From NCBI GenBank assembly GCA_002311635.1, contig DBZJ01000143.1, positions 10,470 to 26,108 on the forward strand: a DNA stretch of 15,639 nucleotides, read 5' to 3'. The notes below the pieces were generated by a model. It searched no databases. It saw only the letters and a list, made by a program, of their open reading frames with translations, and was not told where the DNA came from. The stretch is from Syntrophaceae bacterium UBA1163 (GTDB lineage: Bacteria > Desulfobacterota > BSN033 > UBA1163). Positions within the stretch are counted from its first letter, which is position 1, and every line of letters begins with the position of its first letter. Shown here piece by piece: positions 1 to 7,670 of this stretch. The position numbers and the translations under genes were made by a program.

Positions 1-23
1 CTCTACCGCTGAGTTATTCCCGC
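1..23 (-). tRNA. tRNA-Gly, 5' part only (cut by window edge)
   Basis: Read on the minus strand from 23 to 1, the bases form a tRNA 5' half: an acceptor strand GCGGGAA, then TA, then a D-stem/loop with the CTCAGCGGTAGAG signature. The anticodon lies outside the window. The GCGGGAATA start is typical of bacterial tRNA-Gly(GCC), so glycine is an inference from the acceptor and D-arm only. It lies directly downstream of pgsA, the same order as E. coli pgsA-glyW. A promoter-like element sits just upstream. Confidence 0.8.
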
Positions 24-33
24 CTTTTATAAA

Positions 34-62
34 AAATTACAAGATTTAGAACGGCATGTCAA
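34..62 (-). promoter_or_regulatory. sigma70-type promoter for the tRNA gene
   Basis: On the minus strand a perfect -35 box TTGACA (62-57) is followed after 17 bases by TAATTT (39-34). Initiation would fall around 28-26, a few bases before the mature tRNA 5' end at 23. The short leader suits a tRNA gene. The -10 box is not consensus, so this is a prediction. Confidence 0.55.
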
Positions 63-68
63 TAGACC

Positions 69-96
69 GTAGGGAACGCATATAGGCGGTCCCTAC
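69..96 (-). other. Intergenic hairpin after pgsA
   Basis: On the minus strand GTAGGGA pairs with TCCCTAC, with an inner CGC/GCG pair and a CTATAT loop. It begins 6 bases after the pgsA stop codon. No T-run follows it in the direction of transcription, so it is not a canonical intrinsic terminator. It could be a factor-dependent 3' end or a stabilising structure between pgsA and the tRNA promoter. Confidence 0.45.
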
Positions 97-102
97 AAAA
101 AT

Positions 103-666
103 TCAGACAATAATCGACTTCAGATATTTCCAGAAATAATCGGCCCCGGAGATGACCGCAATCCCCAATGCAACCCATAGCAAGACCATCCCAATCGGAT
201 GAAAATTGAGGGAAAAGTAGTTTCCGTTGAGGATAAGAAAAAAGATGGAAGCCACCTCGAAAACTGTCTTGTACTTTCCCAAAGCGCTCGCAGAAATAAT
301 GATATCCTGAGAAACGGCAATTCCCCTCAGCCCTGTAATGGCAATTTCCCTTCCGACAATGACGATGACCATCCAGGCAGGAACCTCTCTCGCCGGGATG
401 AGCGCGATGAGAGAAGTGACGATCAAGAGCTTGTCTGCAAGGGGATCGAGGAATTTTCCAAGGGTGGTCACCATTCCCCTGCGTCTTGCAAGATACCCAT
501 CGAATGTATCCGTAACGGCGGCTCCAAGAAAGAGAAGCCCGGTGAGGAGTTGATATCCGCGGCCCACATAAAAAAGGAGAACCAGGATAAGAGGAATTGC
601 CAGAATCCTGAGAATCGTTACTCCATTGGGCAAGCTCAGTATCTGTTCGCGATTGAGTTTTTCCAT
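103..666 (-). CDS. pgsA: CDP-diacylglycerol--glycerol-3-phosphate 3-phosphatidyltransferase
   Basis: This 187-aa inner-membrane enzyme makes phosphatidylglycerophosphate from CDP-diacylglycerol and sn-glycerol-3-phosphate, the committed step to phosphatidylglycerol and cardiolipin. The complete CDP-alcohol phosphatidyltransferase signature is visible: D53, D56-G57, A60-R61, G70, D74 and D78. Hydrophobic segments before and after it (around 17-35, 39-52, 80-92, 97-112 and 155-175) fit a six-helix membrane protein. The N-terminal NREQILSLPNGVTILR stretch is typical of PgsA rather than phosphatidylserine synthase. Length is normal. The ATG at 664-666 has only a weak Shine-Dalgarno site. The gene is followed by tRNA-Gly, as in enterobacteria. 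Confidence 0.93.
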   Translation of the reverse strand: MEKLNREQILSLPNGVTILRILAIPLILVLLFYVGRGYQLLTGLLFLGAAVTDTFDGYLARRRGMVTTLGKFLDPLADKLLIVTSLIALIPAREVPAWMVIVIVGREIAITGLRGIAVSQDIIISASALGKYKTVFEVASIFFLILNGNYFSLNFHPIGMVLLWVALGIAVISGADYFWKYLKSIIV

Positions 667-761
667 GAAGGGATATTTGATTTCAAACTGCAGATGGCTG
701 ACTGCGGATTGAAAACGGAAAAGATCTAAAGCCTACCACTCAAGCTCTGAAATTAAAATCG

Positions 762-1352
762 TTAGGGGCTGTAGGATTGATAATAGCTCAATACCTTCCT
801 GACATAGTCCACGGTTTCCCGATAAGGAGGAATCGACCGCAGCTCGGCAACGAGGTTCTCACCGGCATTATAGGCGGCCAACGAGAGTCGGACGTCATTA
901 TCAAAAAGGGAAAGGAGATTCTTAAAATGACGTACGCCTCCCTCAATATTCTCTCTGGGGTTAAAGACATTCGAAACATTCATCCGGGAAGCGGTCTCCG
1001 GCATCAATTGCATCAATCCCTTCGCCCCTTTTCTCGAGATAGCAAGGGGATTGAATCCTGACTCCGCTCGAATCATGGCCTTGATCAAGGCAAAATCCAC
1101 TTGATATTTTTTGGAGAACTCGGAAATCAGCGAGTCGTATTGGGCAGAATCTTTCACATAAAAACCGGCGCTTTCATTACCCACATCCTCATTGCTCTCC
1201 CGGATGTAAAGCTTGAACTTGGGATCTCTCGGGCAGTTGGTAAAATGGATGACGCCGTTCTCGTCCACGTATCGGTAAATGCCAGCGGAGCAGTTCACCG
1301 CGAAAAGGAATGAAAAGAATAAAATAATTGAAACACTCATGAACTTTATCAT
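762..1352 (-). CDS. Secreted lytic transglycosylase (DUF4124 + SLT domain)
   Basis: A 196-aa peptidoglycan lytic transglycosylase. Residues 1-23 form a signal peptide with a hydrophobic core ending near CSAG; the cysteine at 21 is not in a good lipobox, so a soluble periplasmic enzyme is more likely. Residues 24-41 (IYRYVDENGVIHFTNCP) are a DUF4124 motif often found before SLT domains. The SLT goose-lysozyme-like domain spans about 75-190, with the catalytic glutamate E97 in RAESGFNP, the GLMQLMP motif at 112-118 and AAYNAG at 159-164. It would cleave the MurNAc-GlcNAc bond to form 1,6-anhydro-MurNAc ends. The start has an AAGG stretch upstream, and M5 is a possible alternative. It has its own predicted promoter and appears monocistronic. 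The physiological substrate context is not evident. Confidence 0.9.
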   Translation of the reverse strand: MIKFMSVSIILFFSFLFAVNCSAGIYRYVDENGVIHFTNCPRDPKFKLYIRESNEDVGNESAGFYVKDSAQYDSLISEFSKKYQVDFALIKAMIRAESGFNPLAISRKGAKGLMQLMPETASRMNVSNVFNPRENIEGGVRHFKNLLSLFDNDVRLSLAAYNAGENLVAELRSIPPYRETVDYVRKVLSYYQSYSP

Positions 1353-1382
1353 GCCTTAACCCTTAGGGTAAAAATTAGTCCA

Positions 1383-1411
1383 AAATTACCATAAGTTGTC
1401 ACTTTTGTCAA
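1383..1411 (-). promoter_or_regulatory. sigma70-type promoter for the lytic transglycosylase
   Basis: On the minus strand TTGACA (1411-1406) is followed after 17 bases by TAATTT (1388-1383), giving a start near 1377 and a leader of about 25 nt before the ATG. The two hexamers and the spacing are identical to those of the tRNA promoter at 34-62. Confidence 0.55.
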
Positions 1412-1433
1412 CGAATTTATAAATCTGTACACG

Positions 1434-1469
1434 TTCCTTTAATTAGAAAACCCTTTAAAATTAAAGGAA
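1434..1469. repeat. AT-rich inverted repeat between tolC and the transglycosylase gene
   Basis: TTCCTTTAATT (1434-1444) is an exact inverted copy of AATTAAAGGAA (1459-1469), with a 14-base loop. Inside it CCTTTAA (1452-1458) also pairs with TTAAAGG (1461-1467), so two mutually exclusive hairpins are possible. On the minus strand the inner hairpin is followed by GTTTTCT, so it may be a weak terminator for tolC. It could instead be a protein-binding palindrome upstream of the 1383-1411 promoter. The rest of the roughly 200-base gap shows no reading frame worth calling. Confidence 0.5.
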
Positions 1470-1552
1470 TTTCCAGATTTTATGGGCAAAACTCAAGCAA
1501 TTAGATATGCAATCTCCGTGCCGTGCAGGCCCTTTCGAAGTTTGAAGTTTCC

Positions 1553-2890
1553 CTACGGATACATCCTTCCCATGGCTCTTTCCAATTGGGCCTTGGCGAC
1601 GTTGAAGTCGCTCAAAGCGCCATAGTAATTGACCCTCGCCTGGGCGAGTAACGTCACCGCATTGACCACATCCGTCTGCGTGGACACCTGGTACTTATAC
1701 CTCTCCTCGTTCATCCTTAAATTCTCCTCGGCCTGCTCAATGGACTTTTCGGCGGTGCGGATATTCCTTTCCGCCACCTGCATGTTGAGATAATCATCCT
1801 TCACCTCTAACGTAACCGAGTCGATAAGCTGAGTTTTCGCATCTTCTGCTTGTTTGACCTTCACCCTGTTCTCCCCAACCTTGAACGCCGTGTTTCCCCA
1901 GTTCCAAAGGGTGAAGGTGGCCAAAGCCTGAACCGTCCAAATGTTACTTTGTATGCCGCTCTCCGTCGTCCACCAGTCGGAGGTCCGACTATAGTTGCCC
2001 GCAAGGCTGATCGTCGGAAAGAAAGCGCTCCTCGCGATCTTGACATTCTCCTTGGCCTGGTCGATGTTCAATTGAGCGGTCTTGATCTCCGGCCTTAGTC
2101 GAATGGCTTCCTCAAGAGACTGGTCGAACGAGAGAGGAAACGCTTTGTGCGCAAGAATGTCGACCACTTCGAATGGTGTGTCGACCTCTCGCCTCAGCAG
2201 TATATTGAATGAAGCCTTGGCCGTGGCCAGATCGTTTGCCGCCCTGACCAGTTGCTGTTTGGCATTAGCCAGATTCACCTCGGCCAGAAGCACATCATTT
2301 TTGGGAACGATTCCGACGTCAAAAAAAGCCTGCGTCACTTCGAGTTGAGCCTCAAAATTCTTGACTTGCTGCTCAGCCACTGCCAAAAACTTCTCTGCCC
2401 TTAAAATGGTGAAGTACCCTATCCTCACCTGAAGAACCAAATCCCGTTTTGCCGTCTCCAAGCTCTCTTTTGAAACATCCACGCCCAGCTTCGCTGAACG
2501 ATAACTGGCCAGGTTAAACCCTCCGGTGAAAAGGGGTTGACTGACCGTGGTATTAAAATTGTAAACGTTACTATTAGTGCTCTGTTGGAGGGCGGTAGGG
2601 GTTAGATTTTGAAGGGTACTTGCTGTTAAAACGCCAATGAAAAAAGGGTAACTATATTTGGTGTAATTATATTGTCCGGTCCATTGAGGCAGGAAATTGG
2701 TGATCGCTTCCTTACGTCTAAATTCAGATCCCTCAACCCCCATAGCGGCAGAATGGATTGCCAGACTCCTTTCCATAGCGATTTTTATGCTTTCCTCCAG
2801 GGTGAGCGGCGCCTGAGATTCTTGCGCCCAAGCGGCATTTGTCGAAACGATTGTCCATAAAATGAACCCGATGAAACATTTCATTCTCAT
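1553..2890 (-). CDS. TolC-family outer-membrane efflux channel
   Basis: A 445-aa outer-membrane factor that would form the trimeric exit duct for the RND pump encoded upstream. The start was placed at 2890, not at the longest frame (2929), because AGGAGG lies 10 bases upstream and MRMKCFIGFILWTIVSTNAAWAQ forms a clean type I signal peptide starting there. Two OEP repeats are visible. The first contains LTLEESIKIAMERS near the mature N-terminus, and the second begins around the FDQSLEEAIRLRPEIKTAQ segment. Long heptad-like helices rich in A, Q and E (NFEAQLEVTQ and SIEQAEENLRMNEERYK) match the alpha-barrel. No lipobox is present, unlike OprM. It has its own predicted promoter. Confidence 0.92.
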   Translation of the reverse strand: MRMKCFIGFILWTIVSTNAAWAQESQAPLTLEESIKIAMERSLAIHSAAMGVEGSEFRRKEAITNFLPQWTGQYNYTKYSYPFFIGVLTASTLQNLTPTALQQSTNSNVYNFNTTVSQPLFTGGFNLASYRSAKLGVDVSKESLETAKRDLVLQVRIGYFTILRAEKFLAVAEQQVKNFEAQLEVTQAFFDVGIVPKNDVLLAEVNLANAKQQLVRAANDLATAKASFNILLRREVDTPFEVVDILAHKAFPLSFDQSLEEAIRLRPEIKTAQLNIDQAKENVKIARSAFFPTISLAGNYSRTSDWWTTESGIQSNIWTVQALATFTLWNWGNTAFKVGENRVKVKQAEDAKTQLIDSVTLEVKDDYLNMQVAERNIRTAEKSIEQAEENLRMNEERYKYQVSTQTDVVNAVTLLAQARVNYYGALSDFNVAKAQLERAMGRMYP

Positions 2891-2900
2891 TGATCTGCTT

Positions 2901-2906
2901 CCTCCT
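2901..2906 (-). promoter_or_regulatory. Shine-Dalgarno site deciding the tolC start
   Basis: AGGAGG on the minus strand lies 10 bases before the ATG at 2890-2888. A start at 2929 would place this site inside the coding sequence and put charged residues ahead of the signal peptide. Confidence 0.7.
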
Positions 2907-3067
2907 TTCGATCTGCTGCACACCGCCAAAGAAGATTTTCAAAAGCGTATCTAGCTTCACAAGATGCCTGATACTCTTTTTCTTTTCTGCCGATTCTTTT
3001 GGTCTCCATAATTTTCATTGACTTGGACGGACACTGGAAATATTTGTTCAGTTCCGAATGGCAGTTC

Positions 3068-3096
3068 ATTCTATTTTAGTAAAAAAGCCCTGTCAA
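3068..3096 (-). promoter_or_regulatory. Near-consensus sigma70 promoter for tolC
   Basis: On the minus strand TTGACA (3096-3091) is followed by a 17-base spacer and TAGAAT (3073-3068), one mismatch from the full consensus. Initiation would be near 3061, leaving an untranslated leader of about 170 nt before the tolC ATG. The channel gene can therefore be transcribed independently of the TetR-controlled pump genes. Apart from this promoter and a doubtful 30-codon frame, the 308 bases between acrB and tolC hold nothing else I can support. Confidence 0.7.
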
Positions 3097-3098
3097 AT

Positions 3099-3191
3099 TT
3101 AATTCTTTGCCCGACCCCCTTTATCTTCAGATGACTGCAGAATTGTCTTAACCTCGCCTCCTACCCTCTGAGGCATCTCCACGTAACCCAT
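3099..3191 (-). CDS. Possible 30-aa small ORF after the RND pump gene
   Basis: A 30-codon frame starts with ATG at 3191-3189, 7 bases after the pump stop codon, and ends with TAA overlapping the upstream edge of the tolC promoter. AAGGAG lies only two bases before the ATG, which is too close for an ideal site. The predicted peptide begins MGYVEMPQRVGGEV, is hydrophilic and resembles no family I recognise. It may be chance translation of the intergenic region. Confidence 0.2.
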   Translation of the reverse strand: MGYVEMPQRVGGEVKTILQSSEDKGGRAKN

Positions 3192-3198
3192 TACTCCT

Positions 3199-6100
3199 TC
3201 AGACGATCCGCCCCGGCACCGGTGATGCGGCGGAATCGGTGCCCACATCATGCGTTTGCCGCGGTTGTTTCCCCTTGAACACGCGGTATATTAGGGCAAA
3301 GAATAATGGGATGTAAAAGAGGTCGATGAATGTAGCGGAGAGCATCCCGCCCGTCACAGCAGTGCCAATGGCATTCATGGCGCCCGCTCCTGCGCCCGTT
3401 GCGAGGGCCAGCGGCAACACCCCGAAGAAAAAAGCCATCGAAGTCATGATGACCGGTCGGAACCTCACCCGCACCGCCCCAAGGGTTGCTTCCATCACTC
3501 CCTCTCCATGCGACAGTCGTTCCCTTGCAAACTGAATAATAAGAATGGCGTTCTTGGTCGTCAGACCAAGCGTGGTGAGAAACCCGATCTGGAAGTAGAC
3601 GTCATTGTGCAGCCCCCGCAACGAGGTAACCAGCGTTGCACCGAATACACCCAGCGGCAACATCAGCATATTGGCGATGGGAATCGGCCAGCTCTCATAC
3701 AGGGCTGCCACGCACAGAAAGATAACGAGGATGGAAAAGACATACAGAAGAGGCGCCTGGGAACTCGACATCCGCTCCTGATAGGAAAGCCCGGTCCATT
3801 CAAAACCGATCCCCTGCGGCAATTTAGAGACCATGTCTTCCATGGCCTTCATCGCATCACCGGAACTCCTCCCCAGTGCCGGCTCTCCCCATATGTTCAT
3901 AGACGGAAAACCGTTGAAACGCTCCAGTCTGGGAGAACCCGAGGTCCAGTGGCTGGAGGCAAGGGAGGAAAAGGGAACCATCCTCCCTGCGGTATTGCGT
4001 ACGTAGAGCTTTTCTATGTCCTTGGGCAGCATGCGATAGGGGGCATCCGCCTGAATATATACCCTTTTCACCCGGCCGCCCTGGATGAAGTTGTTGACAT
4101 AGGCGCTGCCAAAGGCCCCCGAGATGGTGTCATGGATGGAGGTAATCGGGACCCCAAGGGCGCCGGCCTTTTCCCAGTCCACGTCGACCCGGTACTCGGG
4201 TACGTCTTCCATGCCGTTGGGTCGGACTTTGGCCAGACGCTTGTCCTTTGAAGCCATACCGAGGAGCTGGTTACGGGCCTCCATCAGCTTTTCGTGACCG
4301 AGTCCGCCCCGGTCGAGCAACTGGAAGTCGAATCCGGTGGCATTGCCCATCTCGATTACCGAAGGCGGCGGGAAGGCGAAGATCAGGGCGTTGCGGATCT
4401 GAGAAAAGGCCCTCGTGGCCCGTTCTGCAATGGCTTTCACCCTTAGGTCCGATCGGTCGCGGAGTTTCCAGTCTTTAAGCATTATAAATACCATACCGTT
4501 GGTCTGGACCCTTCCGGAAAAGCCGAAACCGGTAATTGCCATACACGATTCCACTGCCTCTTTTTCATTCTCCCGGAAATAACGCTGCACTTCGTACACG
4601 ATCTTCTGCGTCTGCTCCATGGTGGAGCCCGTCGGCAACATGACCTGGGCGAGGAGGATCCCCTGGTCCTCGTCGGGAACGTACGATGTGGGCATACGAA
4701 GGAAGAGAATCCCCACGGCCGCCACAATCAAGATATAAATGATAAAGTAGCGGAGTTTCCTCGAGAAGGAGCGCTCGACCGTTTTCACATACCGATCTCT
4801 GGTGCGGAAAAAGATCCGGTCAAACCACGAAAAAAAAGGCCGCAGGAAAAAGACCGCGTTTTCCGCGGGTTCATGCCCTGCGGCCACCGGTTTGAGGAGG
4901 GAAGCGCAGAGGACCGGCGTCAGGATCAATGCCACCACCACCGACAGGAGCATGGAGGCGATGATGGTTATGGAAAATTGCCGATAGATCACGCCCGTCG
5001 AGCCGCCGAAAAAGGCCATGGGGCCGAACACGGCCGAGAGCACAAGCCCGATGCCGATCAGGGCGCTCGTGATCTGTTCCATGCCTTTGCGGGTGGCGTC
5101 CCTGGGCGAAAGCCCTTCTTCGCTCATGATTCGTTCCACGTTTTCCACCACCACGATGGCGTCGTCCACCAGAAGGCCGATGGACAGCACCATGGCGAAC
5201 ATCGTAAGCATATTGATGGAGAATCCGAAAAATCCCAATACCGCGAAGGTCCCCAGGAGAACCACCGGCACCGCGATGGTCGGGATCAGGGTGGCCCGGA
5301 TATTTCCCATGAAGAGCCACATGACCAGGAAGACCAGCAGGATGGCCTCAAGGAGGGTCTTCAGCACCTCGCCGATGGCTACCTTGACAAAGGGGGTGGT
5401 GTCGTACGGGTAGACGACCTTCATCCCCGGAGGAAAGTACCGGCTCATTTCCTTCATTTTCGCTTTGACCGCATCGGCCGTATCCAGGGCGTTTGCGCCG
5501 GCGGCCTGCCGGATGGCCATGCCGGCCGAGGGTTTGCCGTTGTAAAGAACATCCATGTCGTAGGAGTCTGTTCCCAACTCCGTTCGCCCCACATCCCTGA
5601 TCCGTACGATCGAGCCGTCCGGATTGACGCGGATGGGGATGACGGCAAATTCATCAGGGGTCTTCAGCATGCTCTGGACGATGATGGAGGCGTTCAGGCG
5701 TTGACCTTCCACTGCCGGCGCCCCGCCGAACTGGCCGGCTGAGACCTCGACGTTGTAAGACTGAAGCGCGGCGATCACGTCATCGATCGTCAGATTATAA
5801 TCGACTAACCGGTCTGGGTTCAGCCAGATACGCATGGCATACTGCGTTCCGAATTCTTCCACCTCGCCCACGCCGGGGACCCGCGAGAGGACCTTCTCCA
5901 AATTGGATTGGGCATAGTCCCTCAAGTCGTTGCCGTCCATGCTGCCGTCTTCCGAAATCAGGCCCACGATCATCAGATAGTTTCGGGTGGCCTTGCCGAC
6001 GGTGACACCCTGCTGCTGGACAACCACGGGCAGGCTCGCCATGGCAAGCTGGAGCTTATTCTGCACCTTGGCCCAAGCGAGGTCCGGGTCGGTCCCAGGG

Positions 6101-6387
6101 GCAAAGGTCAACTCGATGCGGGAGAGCCCCGACGAATCGCTGGTGGCGGACAGGTAGATCATCTTGTCGAGGCCGGTCATCTTCTGCTCGATGATCTGAG
6201 TGATGCTGTTTTCCACGGTCTCCGCCGAGGCCCCGGGATAGAAACTCTGAATGTAGATCGACGGAGGCGCGATGGGTGGATACTGCGATATAGGCAGATT
6301 ATAGATGGCGAGGACGCCCGCCAGCATGATGACGATGGCGATGACCCAGGCGAATACGGGCCGATCCAGGAAGAATCTCGATAACAT
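3199..6387 (-). CDS. RND multidrug efflux transporter, AcrB/MexB (HAE1) type
   Basis: A 1062-aa proton-driven inner-membrane pump. The start was set at 6387, where MLSRFFLDRPVFAWV begins exactly like AcrB/MexB and GGAGG lies 6 bases upstream; a longer frame to 6477 would run back into the adaptor gene. Twelve membrane helices are expected (one at about 10-28, groups near 340-560 and 870-1035, split by two periplasmic loops). The proton-relay aspartates D408-D409 lie in GLLVDDAIVVVENV, and the relay lysine is in GLTTKNAILIIQFA. RVRFRPVIMTS carries the conserved arginine of helix 11. FPPPSVIEMGNATGFDF in the second loop is typical of HAE1 pumps, indicating hydrophobic drug export rather than metal export. 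Substrates cannot be read from sequence. It follows the adaptor by 13 bases. Confidence 0.96.
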   Translation of the reverse strand: MLSRFFLDRPVFAWVIAIVIMLAGVLAIYNLPISQYPPIAPPSIYIQSFYPGASAETVENSITQIIEQKMTGLDKMIYLSATSDSSGLSRIELTFAPGTDPDLAWAKVQNKLQLAMASLPVVVQQQGVTVGKATRNYLMIVGLISEDGSMDGNDLRDYAQSNLEKVLSRVPGVGEVEEFGTQYAMRIWLNPDRLVDYNLTIDDVIAALQSYNVEVSAGQFGGAPAVEGQRLNASIIVQSMLKTPDEFAVIPIRVNPDGSIVRIRDVGRTELGTDSYDMDVLYNGKPSAGMAIRQAAGANALDTADAVKAKMKEMSRYFPPGMKVVYPYDTTPFVKVAIGEVLKTLLEAILLVFLVMWLFMGNIRATLIPTIAVPVVLLGTFAVLGFFGFSINMLTMFAMVLSIGLLVDDAIVVVENVERIMSEEGLSPRDATRKGMEQITSALIGIGLVLSAVFGPMAFFGGSTGVIYRQFSITIIASMLLSVVVALILTPVLCASLLKPVAAGHEPAENAVFFLRPFFSWFDRIFFRTRDRYVKTVERSFSRKLRYFIIYILIVAAVGILFLRMPTSYVPDEDQGILLAQVMLPTGSTMEQTQKIVYEVQRYFRENEKEAVESCMAITGFGFSGRVQTNGMVFIMLKDWKLRDRSDLRVKAIAERATRAFSQIRNALIFAFPPPSVIEMGNATGFDFQLLDRGGLGHEKLMEARNQLLGMASKDKRLAKVRPNGMEDVPEYRVDVDWEKAGALGVPITSIHDTISGAFGSAYVNNFIQGGRVKRVYIQADAPYRMLPKDIEKLYVRNTAGRMVPFSSLASSHWTSGSPRLERFNGFPSMNIWGEPALGRSSGDAMKAMEDMVSKLPQGIGFEWTGLSYQERMSSSQAPLLYVFSILVIFLCVAALYESWPIPIANMLMLPLGVFGATLVTSLRGLHNDVYFQIGFLTTLGLTTKNAILIIQFARERLSHGEGVMEATLGAVRVRFRPVIMTSMAFFFGVLPLALATGAGAGAMNAIGTAVTGGMLSATFIDLFYIPLFFALIYRVFKGKQPRQTHDVGTDSAASPVPGRIV

Positions 6388-6393
6388 CAGGTA

Positions 6394-6398
6394 CCTCC
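6394..6398 (-). promoter_or_regulatory. Shine-Dalgarno site deciding the RND pump start
   Basis: GGAGG on the minus strand with 6 bases to the ATG at 6387. It falls in the 13-base gap after the adaptor stop codon (6401-6403), showing that the two reading frames do not overlap. Confidence 0.75.
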
Positions 6399-6400
6399 GA

Positions 6401-7612
6401 TCAATTCGCTTTTGCAGCCGGGTGAGCCGCCTTCTCGGCCACCGCGCCACCTTTCCCACCAGCATCGAACGGGACAACCTTTACGGAAGCCCCCGGCCGA
6501 ACTTTCTGGCTCCCTTCTACAATCAAACGGTCACCCGGGTTCAATCCCTCGCTGACAAGCCATCGGTCGCCCATGGCGCGAGCGACTGTGATCATCCGCT
6601 GCTCGACCTTGCCCGAGCCGTCCACGACCAGAACAACGGGATTCCCCTTCGGGTCGCGGGACACCCCTTGCTGCGGGACGAGAATGGCGCGGTCAACGAC
6701 GCCTTCTTGGACAACGGCACGCACATACATTCCTGGCAGAAGAGTATGTTTAGGGTTCGGAAAGACCATCCGGAGGATAAACGATCCGGTGCTTGGATCA
6801 ACCGTGACCTCGGAGAACTTCAAGGTCCCTTCCTGCGGATAGGGTGTGCCGTCTTCAAGAAGCAGCCTCACCCGTGCCTGGTCGGGACCGGCACCCTTGA
6901 TCCGGCCGGCCGCGATGTTCCGTTTGAGCTGCAGCAGGTTGGCGCTCGACTCTGTCGCGTCTATATAAATCGGAGCAAGCTGTTGGATCGTTGCGAAAGG
7001 GGAACCCTGATACGCCGTTGCGAGAGCGCCTACAGTCACATTGGATTTGCCGATGCGGCCGGATATCGGCGCCGTGATGCGCGTGTACGCCAAATTGATA
7101 CGGGCGGATTCAACAGCGGCTTTCGAGTAATCGATATCGGCCTCGGCCTGCTTGAGAGCAGCGTCCGCATTGTCGAAATCCTGCTGGCTGATCGCTTTGA
7201 GGACAATCAACTGCCTGTAGCGCTCGGCCTTCAACCGGATGGGTGGGAGATTGGCTTCGCTCCGCGCAAGCGCTGCAACGGCATTGTCGTAGGCCGCCTG
7301 ATAGGGCGCCGGATCAATCCGATAAAGCACGCTGCCGGCTTTGACGTCGGAGCCTTCGTTGAATAGACGCTCTTGGACAATGCCATTCACTTGGGGACGA
7401 ATCTCCGCAACAAAGTAGGCGGATGTCCGACCGGGCAATTCGGTGGTTAGCACGACGCGCTCGGGATTGACTGTAACAACGGCAACCTCGGGGAAACCGG
7501 GCTTGGGAGCAGCCTGCTGCGAGCTGCAACCGCACGGGATAAGGCCTGCGAGCAGAGCTATCGAAACGACGATCATTTTAACCCTTTCATTTACATTTTC
7601 CTGAAGTTGCAT
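6401..7612 (-). CDS. RND efflux periplasmic adaptor subunit (AcrA/MexA family lipoprotein)
   Basis: A 403-aa membrane-fusion protein linking the RND pump to the TolC channel. Start chosen at the ATG at 7612 because GAGAGG lies 6 bases upstream; the longer frame begins with TTG at 7633 and has no such site. Residues 13-29 form a signal segment ending in LIPCGCSS; C27 or C29 is the likely lipidated cysteine, though neither fits the lipobox perfectly. Domain order is a lipoyl-like half (AEIRPQVNGIVQERLFNEGSDVKAG, shown here in two overlapping parts: AEIRPQVNGIVQ and ERLFNEGSDVKAG), an alpha-hairpin (about 90-150), the second lipoyl half (TRITAPISGRIGKS), a beta-barrel, and a membrane-proximal domain ending in VRPGASVKVVPF. 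The gene lies between tetR (58 bases) and the pump (13 bases). Confidence 0.94.
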   Translation of the reverse strand: MQLQENVNERVKMIVVSIALLAGLIPCGCSSQQAAPKPGFPEVAVVTVNPERVVLTTELPGRTSAYFVAEIRPQVNGIVQERLFNEGSDVKAGSVLYRIDPAPYQAAYDNAVAALARSEANLPPIRLKAERYRQLIVLKAISQQDFDNADAALKQAEADIDYSKAAVESARINLAYTRITAPISGRIGKSNVTVGALATAYQGSPFATIQQLAPIYIDATESSANLLQLKRNIAAGRIKGAGPDQARVRLLLEDGTPYPQEGTLKFSEVTVDPSTGSFILRMVFPNPKHTLLPGMYVRAVVQEGVVDRAILVPQQGVSRDPKGNPVVLVVDGSGKVEQRMITVARAMGDRWLVSEGLNPGDRLIVEGSQKVRPGASVKVVPFDAGGKGGAVAEKAAHPAAKAN

Positions 7613-7618
7613 GAAACA

Positions 7619-7624
7619 CCTCTC
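7619..7624 (-). promoter_or_regulatory. Shine-Dalgarno site deciding the adaptor start
   Basis: GAGAGG on the minus strand, 6 bases before the ATG at 7612-7610. It overlaps the codons that a TTG start at 7633 would use. Confidence 0.6.
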
Positions 7625-7670
7625 AAAGAACAATTTTCGTCATATTGAGTCGGCAAAGCGCCACTCCAGA

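Noticed and set aside
2887..3069. A 60-codon frame ending in an ATGA overlap with the tolC start
   Set aside because: Its ATG lies inside the -10 box of the tolC promoter, it has no Shine-Dalgarno site, and the peptide resembles no family.
3508..6384. Long plus-strand reading frames opposite the RND pump gene
   Set aside because: They mirror the G+C-rich codons of the pump on the other strand, give low-complexity peptides rich in H, R, D and G, and have no domain or ribosome site.
6388..6477. N-terminal extension of the RND pump back into the adaptor gene
   Set aside because: The AcrB-type N-terminus and a GGAGG site place the start at 6387; the extension is the adaptor 3' end read in another frame.
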